This document shows positions 36,328 through 41,663 of a stretch of 41,663 bases of DNA, in pieces. A model generated the notes under the pieces. The model saw nothing but the letters and a program-made list of their open reading frames with translations. It did not search any database and had not been told where the DNA came from. Made by a program: the position numbers and the translations under genes. The stretch is taken from the NCBI GenBank assembly GCA_030451825.1, contig JAKDNL010000007.1, positions 1 through 41,663 on the forward strand, in the 5' to 3' direction. The first letter of the stretch is position 1. Each line of letters begins with the position of its first letter. The stretch is from Pseudonocardia sp. (GTDB taxonomy: Bacteria > Actinomycetota > Actinomycetes > Mycobacteriales > Pseudonocardiaceae).

Positions 36328-36936
36328 GTGGCGACCACACGCGGTGAACGGCGCGCCCGCGGCTCAGGCCCGGTCTCCGCCGAACAGATCGAAGAGCAGG
36401 CGATCCTGCTCTTCGCGGAGAAGACCTACCCCGTGATCGGCATGCGGGACATCGGTGACGCGGTCGGCCTGCTGCCCGGCAGTCTCTACGTGCACATCAG
36501 CGGGAAGGAGGACCTCCTGCTGCGCATCGTCGAGAAGGGCATTCAGAACTATCTGGACGCCATCGGTCCCGCCGCCGACGCCCGCGGATCGGCCGGGGAC
36601 AGGCTGCGGGCCGCCTTCACCGCGCATTTCGAGGTGCTGGGCCGTAGCCGCGAACAGACCAGGGTCGCCTTCTTCCAATGGGGCTACCTGTCCCCCGAGA
36701 AGCAGGGCCGCGTGATCGCCATGCGACAGCGGTACGAGGACCTCTTCGTCGACATCGTGCGGGACGGTGTCCGCACCGGCGAGTTCCGCCAGCTACGGAG
36801 CCCTCGCGTGACCGTGCTCGCCTTCATCGGCATGCTGAACAACGCCACCGAGTGGTTCCGGCCGGACGGTCGACTCTCAGCGGTCGAGGTCGCCGACGAG
36901 GTCGCCGACGCCGCACTGAAGGGCATCCAGGCCTGA
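36328..36936 (+). CDS. TetR-family regulator of the CoA-ester cluster
   Basis: 202 residues. The helix-turn-helix is AEQIEEQAILLFAEKTYP then MRDIGDAVGLLPGSLYVHI, typical of the AcrR/FadR-like TetR branch. GTG at 36328 was chosen because AGGAGG lies 10 bases upstream; the ATG at 36295 has no ribosome site. It sits among four AACAA-N4-TTGTT palindromes placed in front of itself/lactonase, the acyl-CoA ligase, the CoA-transferase and the last ligase, so it is the obvious candidate repressor. The inducer is probably a pathway acid or its CoA ester. Confidence 0.87.
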   Translation: MATTRGERRARGSGPVSAEQIEEQAILLFAEKTYPVIGMRDIGDAVGLLPGSLYVHISGKEDLLLRIVEKGIQNYLDAIGPAADARGSAGDRLRAAFTAHFEVLGRSREQTRVAFFQWGYLSPEKQGRVIAMRQRYEDLFVDIVRDGVRTGEFRQLRSPRVTVLAFIGMLNNATEWFRPDGRLSAVEVADEVADAALKGIQA

Positions 36937-36979
36937 CCGGCAAGGGTTGACCGGTGCGGTCGTCCTACCTCATCCTACG

Positions 36980-36993
36980 AACAACCATTTGTT
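36980..36993. promoter_or_regulatory. TetR operator site 2
   Basis: AACAA-CCAT-TTGTT, extended to a perfect 6+4+6 palindrome GAACAA-CCAT-TTGTTC (36979-36994). It ends 10 bp before the ligase ATG, right against its GGAGG ribosome site. A TTGACC (36947-36952) upstream could be the -35. Confidence 0.75.
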
Positions 36994-37003
36994 CGGAGGT
37001 GTC

Positions 37004-38692
37004 ATGGCCGTCCCGCAGCACACGACGTCCGCCGAGGCGGGAGGCGCCCACCGGCTCGCGGCCGACGCGCGGCTGCTCCGCGGCACGGGGCCGGGCTTCG
37101 GCCCGCTCGTCAACCGCTTCCCCGAGGCTCAGCGCACTCTCCTCCATGTGCTGCGGGCCCAGGCCGAGGTCGTCCCGGACCGGGACTGGCTGGTGTTCGA
37201 CGGGAAGGACCGGCTGACCTTCCGGGAGGCGGACGACCGGTCGCACCGGGTGGCCGCCGCTCTTGTCGCACGCGGCGTCGCCGGTGGGCGGGTCGCCCTG
37301 CTGCTCCGGAACCAGATCGAGTTCATGCCGCTGTTCCTGGGCACCCTCGCCGCGGGCGGGGTGGCCGCGCCGATGAACCCCGAGCTGCGCGGCCGGCTAC
37401 TGACCCTGCTCCTGCAGCGCTGCGACCCCGAGGTGCTGGCGGTCCGCACCGACCTGCTGCCCCGGCTCGAGGAGCTGCCCTCGCTGGGCGGCGTACAGCT
37501 CGTCGTCGCCTGCGGCGACGGAGATGCCCCGACGGAGATCCACGGCGTACCGGTGGTCGCGTTCGCCGACATGGTGGCGGCGTACCCGGCGGCGGAGGCC
37601 CCGCAGACCCTTCCCCGACCGTCCGATCTCGCGGTCCTCATGTTCACCTCGGGCACCAGCGGCGGATCGAAGGCGGCCATGTGGCCGCACCACTATCTCT
37701 ATCTCGCCTCCGCGGCCGCCTCCGACACTCTCGGGCACACACCCGACGACGTGCTGAGCACCCCGATGCAGATGTGCCACATCGCCGGACTCCAGGTCTT
37801 CGCCAACTCGGCTCTGCACGTCGGGTGCACGGCCCACCTGAAGAGCAGCTTCTCGGCCCGGACGTGGTGGAAGGAGATCGCCGACGACGGCGCGACGTTC
37901 GCCATGCTGATGGGCCAGATGGCGGCGATGATCCTGGAGGCCGTCCCCGAGGCTCCGGACCACCGGCTCTCGCACGTCTACGTCCTCCCCCAGCCGCTGG
38001 GCCGGGTGGAGTTCGAGCGCCGCTACCGCACCAGCGTGATCTGGCAGGGCTGGGGGATGACCGAGATCTTCCCCCACCTACCGCGCAAGCAGCGGATCGA
38101 GGACGTCCCCCCGGACACGATCGGACCGGCACCGTCCTGGGTGGACCATGGGGTCGTGGACGAGTCCGACCGAATGCTCGCACCTGGCGAGATGGGTGAG
38201 CTGGTCTACCGGCCGCTGATCCCCGATGCGATGGCCCGGGGCTACTTCGAGGACCCCGAGACGACCAACCACGCCTTCCGCAACTTCATGTTCCACACCG
38301 GGGACCTGGGCTACTACGACTCCGACGGCCGGGTGCACTTCGTCATGCGCAACCAGGACGGCATCCGGCGACGGGGGGAGAACATCTCCGCCGTCGAGCT
38401 CGAGAACATCGTGCTCGGCCACCCCGCGGTGACCGACGCTGCCGCCTACGCCGTGCCAGCCGAGATGGGCGAGCACGAGGTCAAGCTGGACCTCGTCGTG
38501 CGGGACGGGACCGAACTCGACGACCTGCACGCGTGGTTGCGCGACCAGCTCCCCCGGTTCATGGTCCCCCGCTACCTCGAGTCCCGCGGGGACCTTCCGC
38601 GGACACCCAGCCAGCGGGTCGAGAAGTACAAGCTCGCCGCCGGCGGGGTGGACCGGCCGGCCGTGCGGGAGTACGACCTCCGGCGACGGTGA
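37004..38692 (+). CDS. AMP-forming acyl-CoA ligase, CaiC-like
   Basis: 562 residues of the ANL superfamily. P-loop TSGTSGGSK at 215-223, QGWGMTE, FHTGDLGYYDSDG, RNQDGIRRRGENISAVELE (hinge) and the C-terminal PRTPSQRVEKYKL with the catalytic Lys near 541. It activates a carboxylic acid to its CoA thioester through an acyl-adenylate. Sequence style is closest to crotonobetaine/carnitine-CoA ligases, and a CaiB-type CoA-transferase lies nearby, but the acid is not known. ATG at 37004 follows GGAGG; operator site 2 is immediately upstream. Confidence 0.88.
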   Translation: MAVPQHTTSAEAGGAHRLAADARLLRGTGPGFGPLVNRFPEAQRTLLHVLRAQAEVVPDRDWLVFDGKDRLTFREADDRSHRVAAALVARGVAGGRVALLLRNQIEFMPLFLGTLAAGGVAAPMNPELRGRLLTLLLQRCDPEVLAVRTDLLPRLEELPSLGGVQLVVACGDGDAPTEIHGVPVVAFADMVAAYPAAEAPQTLPRPSDLAVLMFTSGTSGGSKAAMWPHHYLYLASAAASDTLGHTPDDVLSTPMQMCHIAGLQVFANSALHVGCTAHLKSSFSARTWWKEIADDGATFAMLMGQMAAMILEAVPEAPDHRLSHVYVLPQPLGRVEFERRYRTSVIWQGWGMTEIFPHLPRKQRIEDVPPDTIGPAPSWVDHGVVDESDRMLAPGEMGELVYRPLIPDAMARGYFEDPETTNHAFRNFMFHTGDLGYYDSDGRVHFVMRNQDGIRRRGENISAVELENIVLGHPAVTDAAAYAVPAEMGEHEVKLDLVVRDGTELDDLHAWLRDQLPRFMVPRYLESRGDLPRTPSQRVEKYKLAAGGVDRPAVREYDLRRR

Positions 38693-38694
38693 CC

Positions 38695-38731
38695 GGGCGC
38701 GGTGGCAGCCGGAGGGGCCGCCGCCGCGCCC
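38695..38731 (+). terminator. terminator hairpin after the acyl-CoA ligase
   Basis: GGGCGCGG-T-GGC (38695-38706) pairs with GCC-G-CCGCGCCC (38720-38731): a 12-bp stem with one G-U pair and a 13-base loop, starting 2 bp after the ligase stop. No T tract, which is common in high-GC actinobacteria. Confidence 0.6.
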
Positions 38732-38732
38732 G

Positions 38733-39145
38733 TCATGCGCGACGGCGGAGGGCCCAGGCCACGCCCAGGACGAGCAGCATGAACACGTCGAGGACGATCG
38801 GCAGGCCCAGTTCGCGCAGCGCGACATCGACGAACCCCGCCTTGGGCGACGCGAGCAGGACCCAGTCGATCGCCCCCGCGATGGACGGGACGAGCAACGA
38901 CACCACGGGCAGGACGCCGGCGAGCCAGCCGAGTCGTGCGGTCGTGCGCTCGCTCAGCCAAGCGAAGAGCGCCGCGATCACGACCGCCGCTGTCGTGCTC
39001 GCCACGAGCACGACAGCGGTGCTTCCCAACATCGGCAGCAGGTTCGAGGATCGCAGCACGTCGCGGGCGGCAGCACCGAAGGTCGGGCCGTCGGCGGCGA
39101 TGCCGCCCACGGTGCGCGCCAGGGGGTGCGGGTCCGTGTACGGAC
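38733..39145 (-). pseudogene. ABC transporter permease remnant
   Basis: The minus strand reads TDPHPLARTVGGIAADG, then LRSSNLLPMLGSTAVVLVAS, and on through two or three membrane segments to a stop. It resembles the start of the second half of iron(III)/polyamine-type inner-membrane permeases, but only about 130 residues remain of several hundred. Upstream it is fused out of frame to the ATPase fragment near 39145. Confidence 0.65.
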
Positions 39146-39280
39146 CCTCGGCGCGCGCACGGTCGTGCCGTCCCGCCGCGTGAAGGTCTTCGTCAGACCG
39201 TGGACGGCGATGCGCGTGGTTGGGGCCCCGCCCCGGGGCTCGGCTTCACCGGGGCGGGGCTCCACGACAGTTGCCGCCAT
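39146..39280 (-). pseudogene. ABC transporter ATPase remnant (N-terminal end)
   Basis: ATG at 39280 overlaps the stop of the binding-protein fragment by one base (TGATG). It reads MAATVVEPRPGEAEP then TRIAVHGLTKTFTRRDGTTV, the usual first strand of an ABC ATPase, and is lost at about residue 44 before the Walker A motif. Confidence 0.6.
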
Positions 39281-39378
39281 CAGGCCAGCCACAGCTCGGC
39301 CAGCAAGCCGGCCTTGACCGCGGGGAGCTCGCGGATCGCGGGGTCGACGTACCCGGCCGGGAGAGCCGTCGTCTGGCG
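39280..39378 (-). pseudogene. ABC substrate-binding protein remnant (C-terminal end)
   Basis: Minus-strand frame PAGYVDPAIRELPAVKAGLL ends at TGA (39280-39282), as in the last helix of iron(III)-type binding proteins. Its upstream part is inverted on the other strand (39379-39618). Confidence 0.55.
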
Positions 39379-39618
39379 AAGGGATGGTTCGAGAGGTTCG
39401 ACAGGGCCGCGTTGCCGAACCTGCAGCGGTTGCCCGACCGGTTCTTCACCGACGGTGCCGCGGTGACGGGGGTGAACGTGCTCGGCATCGGCTACAACAC
39501 CACCGAGGTGCAGAACCCGCCGAAGACCTCTGAGGACGCGCTCGCGCCCGAGTACCGGGGAAAGATCCTCCTGGGCGACCCGCGCAACGCCCCGTCGTAC
39601 GTGGGCGCGGCTGTGGTG
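39379..39618 (+). pseudogene. ABC substrate-binding protein remnant (middle part, inverted)
   Basis: Plus-strand frame KGWFERFDRAALPNLQRLPD, then VTGVNVLGIGYNTTEVQNPP and LAPEYRGKILLGDPRNAPSY, characteristic of the middle of extracellular binding proteins (EYRGKILLGDPRNA type). It has no start, signal peptide or end and abuts the C-terminal fragment in opposite orientation, so an inversion broke the gene. Confidence 0.65.
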
Positions 39619-39688
39619 ACGATCCCGAGGCCCGTGAGCAGTCGCCTCATCGCGACCGCCTCCTTCCGTTCAGCCGGTGGTGTCCCGT

Positions 39689-40885
39689 TCAGCTGGTGAT
39701 ATCGAGGAGCTTCGCGATCTCCTCGTCGGAGAACCCGCTCTCCCGGAGGACGACCTCGGAGTGCTCACCGAGCCGAGGGGGACGCCCCCGGGCGGTCCCG
39801 GGGTCGTCGATGGGCAGCCGCACCATCGGCAGGGCGGGAGCCTCCCCCGCGGCCTGCTCCGCCTCGAGGACGGTCCCGCGGTCCACCGCGACCGGGTGGT
39901 CGACCGCTTCCCGCAGGTCGTGCACCGGGCCGACCGGGATCGCGGCCTCACGGAGCACCGACAGGCAGTGCTCGGTGGTGTAGGTCCCGACGCAGGCCTG
40001 GATGATCTCGTGCAGGACCTCACGGTTGCGCACCCGGGCTGCCGAGCCGGCGAACCGCTCGTCCGCGAGTAGCTCGGGTACGCCGAGGGCCCGGCACAGT
40101 CTGCGGAACAGGCCGTCGTTGCCCGCGGCGATCATCACCCAGCCGTCGTCGGTCTCGAAGCACTCGTAGGGCGCGGTGATCGGCGACGCCGAGCCCAGCG
40201 GGCCGGGGGTCTCCCCCGTTGCGTACATACCGATGATCTGGTGACAGAGCAGCGCGTAACCGCTGTCGACGAGCGTCGCCTCGACGTGCTCCCCAACTCC
40301 GGTGAGATCCCGACGGCGCAGAGCCGCCATGATCGCCATGGCGGCCCACATGCCGGTGGTGAGGTCCGTGAGCGACGGCGCGACGCGGACCGGGGCTCCA
40401 CCCGGCTGCCCGGTCATGCTCATCATCCCGGTGAAGGCCTGGATCAGCGGGTCGTATCCGGGCAGGCCCGCGGCAGCGCCGGAGGCGCCGAACGCGGAGA
40501 CCGAACAGTAGACGGCCCGCGGGTTGCGCCCGTGCACGTCCGCCCAACCCAGTCCGAGATCGTCCGCCGCACCGGGTCGATAGCTCTGCACGACGACGTC
40601 CGCCGTTTCGGCGAGACGGAGGAATGCCTCCCGGCCTGCCGGGTCCTTCAGGTCGAGCACGATGCTCCGCTTGTTGCCGTTCACCGCGTGGAAGACCGCG
40701 CTCTCCGACACCGCGCCGGTGACCCGGTGCGGCGGCATGCTCCGCGCGTCGTCGCCACCGCCCGGGCGCTCCACCTTGATCACCTCAGCGCCGAGATCGG
40801 CGAGGATCATCGCGCTGTAGGGCCCGGCGATCGTGGTCGTCAGTTCGAGGACCCTGACGCCCTTGAACGTATCAGCGCTGCTCAC
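39689..40885 (-). CDS. CaiB/BaiF-type (class III) CoA-transferase
   Basis: 398 residues. N-terminal VLELTTTIAGPYSAMILADL and EVIKVERPGGGDDAR are the CoA-binding signature; Asp145 in PGYDPLIQA is the catalytic residue that forms the acyl anhydride. Members move CoA between carboxylic acids (formate/oxalate, carnitine, succinate/itaconate and similar). GTG at 40885 was chosen because the family's conserved start follows within 10 residues. Operator site 3 lies 95 bp upstream beside a TATAGC-like -10. It probably works with the two CoA ligases on one substrate set. Confidence 0.9.
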   Translation of the reverse strand: MSSADTFKGVRVLELTTTIAGPYSAMILADLGAEVIKVERPGGGDDARSMPPHRVTGAVSESAVFHAVNGNKRSIVLDLKDPAGREAFLRLAETADVVVQSYRPGAADDLGLGWADVHGRNPRAVYCSVSAFGASGAAAGLPGYDPLIQAFTGMMSMTGQPGGAPVRVAPSLTDLTTGMWAAMAIMAALRRRDLTGVGEHVEATLVDSGYALLCHQIIGMYATGETPGPLGSASPITAPYECFETDDGWVMIAAGNDGLFRRLCRALGVPELLADERFAGSAARVRNREVLHEIIQACVGTYTTEHCLSVLREAAIPVGPVHDLREAVDHPVAVDRGTVLEAEQAAGEAPALPMVRLPIDDPGTARGRPPRLGEHSEVVLRESGFSDEEIAKLLDITS

Positions 40886-40979
40886 CGCTCCGGCCCGCCT
40901 TCCACCCCAGAGGGGCGCCGCTTCGTGCTTGGACCCGGAGGTTCCGGGCGATCCGACGCTACGACGCGGCGATGCTATA

Positions 40980-40993
40980 AGCAAACATTTGTT
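40980..40993. promoter_or_regulatory. TetR operator site 3
   Basis: AGCAA-ACAT-TTGTT, one mismatch from the shared palindrome. On the minus strand it lies directly upstream of TATAGC (+ strand 40974-40979), the probable -10 of the CoA-transferase promoter, so binding would block transcription. Confidence 0.68.
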
Positions 40994-41042
40994 TTTTAGC
41001 GACGGAGCGAGGTACGACGGTCCGTCACGGCAACCCGGAGCG

Positions 41043-41072
41043 TTGACACGCTGGCACGGAGACTCCTACGCT
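41043..41072 (+). promoter_or_regulatory. promoter of the second acyl-CoA ligase
   Basis: -35 TTGACA (41043-41048, perfect consensus), 18-bp spacer, -10 TACGCT (41067-41072). Transcription would begin near 41079, at the edge of operator site 4. Confidence 0.65.
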
Positions 41073-41079
41073 CGCCTAC

Positions 41080-41093
41080 AACAAACGATTGTT
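41080..41093. promoter_or_regulatory. TetR operator site 4
   Basis: AACAA-ACGA-TTGTT, a perfect 5+4+5 palindrome just after the predicted start point of transcription for the gene at 41237. Confidence 0.73.
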
Positions 41094-41236
41094 TCCGGCC
41101 GTGCCGTACGATGTCCCGCGTCGGACGGATCGAGGTACGTCACAGGCGTCAACCTGCCGGTGGACGCCTACTGTCCGACCGAAAGCACAAAGTGACCTCC
41201 GCCGGCACGGGGCCGGCAGGAAAGAGGCCATCGAGG

Positions 41237-41663
41237 ATGGGCAGGAGTACCCGACGCCCTGTGGCGGAACGCCGTGCCGCCCTCGAGGCGCGACACCCGG
41301 TGTGGCTGCCCCACACCACCGCGACGCTCCTCGACGACGTCGCATCCGCCCACCCGTCCCGGCCACTGCTTCTCGAGGACGGGACCCCGATCACCTACGC
41401 CCAGATGTCGAGCCGGTCGAGCAGGCTGGCGGCCGGTCTGGCAGCGATCGGCGTGCGAGCGGGAGATCACGTCGCCGTCGATCTGCCGAATCGTCCCGAG
41501 ACCGTCGCGCTGCGGTTCGCACTCGCGCGGGTCGGAGCCGTCACGGTCTCGGTCAACACCCAGCTCCGTCACCAGGGGCAGCGCGAACTCCACCCCCCCT
41601 ACCCCCCCCCGCCCCACGGGGCCGCCCCCCCGCTTACCCCCCAGGGTGCTCCCTTCGGGCCCC
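41237..41663 (+). CDS. AMP-binding acyl-CoA synthetase (5' part, runs off the window)
   Basis: The frame is open from ATG 41237 to the window end. LLDDVASAHPSRPLLLEDGT, then ITYAQMSSRSSRLAAGLAAI and GVRAGDHVAVDLPNRPE with ALARVGAVTVSVNTQLRHQ are the first ~115 residues of an ANL-family ligase. After about 41585 the frame becomes proline-only from C runs, so the true sequence there is doubtful. AAAGAGG lies about 10 bases upstream. Operator site 4 and a TTGACA promoter precede it, placing it in the same regulon as the other ligase. Confidence 0.78.
   Translation, partial: MGRSTRRPVAERRAALEARHPVWLPHTTATLLDDVASAHPSRPLLLEDGTPITYAQMSSRSSRLAAGLAAIGVRAGDHVAVDLPNRPETVALRFALARVGAVTVSVNTQLRHQGQRELHPPYPPPPHGAAPPLTPQGAPFGP
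41586..41663. other. low-complexity C-rich tail, probable base-call artefact
   Basis: Runs of 7-9 C dominate the last 78 bases. The ligase frame degrades to prolines precisely here, where conserved family sequence should follow. Likely low-quality contig end rather than biology. Confidence 0.65.

Larger units (their letters stand above)
40886..41236. other. divergent control region between CoA-transferase and ligase
   Basis: About 350 bp without a gene. It holds operators 3 and 4 (100 bp apart), an AT-rich patch around 40975-41000 and the promoter at 41043-41072. From 41094 to 41236 nothing further is recognised; this long leader of the ligase is unexplained. Confidence 0.65.

Noticed and set aside
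1-41663. CRISPR arrays, tRNA, rRNA and IS elements with terminal repeats
   Set aside because: No regularly spaced repeats, no tRNA/rRNA signatures and no transposase with inverted ends were seen by reading; a covariance-model and repeat search was not possible here.

Overview
The window is about 70% G+C, with GTG/TTG starts and many 1-14 bp gene overlaps. This is typical of a high-GC actinobacterium. The glycerolipid block (PlsB, PlsC-HAD, WS/DGAT) matches the mycobacterial Rv2482c-Rv2484c order, so a member of the Pseudonocardiaceae/Mycobacteriales sphere is likely (inference). The last ~75 bases are C-rich low-complexity sequence and look like a poor contig end.

Layout. (1) Bases 1-9436 are ordinary chromosome: the tail of a sarcosine-oxidase-like flavoenzyme, an FAD monooxygenase with its TetR repressor and two palindromic operators, then a tightly overlapped glycerolipid operon (plsB, HAD-plsC fusion, WS/DGAT acyltransferase, alpha/beta hydrolase), and a CvpA-like membrane protein. 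(2) Bases 9570-35046, all on the minus strand apart from small insertions, are a BREX type 2 (Pgl) phage-defence locus. In transcription order it reads pglW (NERD, pseudokinase and kinase), pglX (adenine methyltransferase), a DUF262-HNH-AlbA_2 fusion protein, [island], pglY (ATPase), pglZ (phosphatase-like), brxD (ATPase), brxHI (helicase with an in-frame stop). (3) The island (about 19.2-24.4 kb) splits the BREX locus in two. It holds two VapBC-type toxin-antitoxin pairs, a VapC relic, a fragment of the 5' end of pglY, a twice-frameshifted gene, a truncated gene tail, and a DUF222/13E12-type HNH gene whose promoter carries an SOS box. (4) Bases 35194-41663 are a CoA-ester catabolic cluster: an SMP-30-type lactonase, a TetR regulator, two acyl-CoA ligases, a CaiB-type CoA-transferase and a scrambled ABC-importer remnant. 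Four copies of the palindrome AACAA-N4-TTGTT lie in front of the four transcription units and define a local TetR regulon.

How it works together. In BREX-2, PglX is thought to mark or recognise DNA while PglW, PglY, PglZ, BrxD and BrxHI carry out defence. The segment of pglX that should read the DNA target has much lower G+C (about 43-58% in the lines counted) than the rest of the locus, which points to replacement of the specificity domain. The DUF262-HNH-AlbA_2 protein is a plausible extra restriction factor carried in the same transcription unit. The stop codon in brxHI and the island between the two halves raise the question of whether the system is still active.
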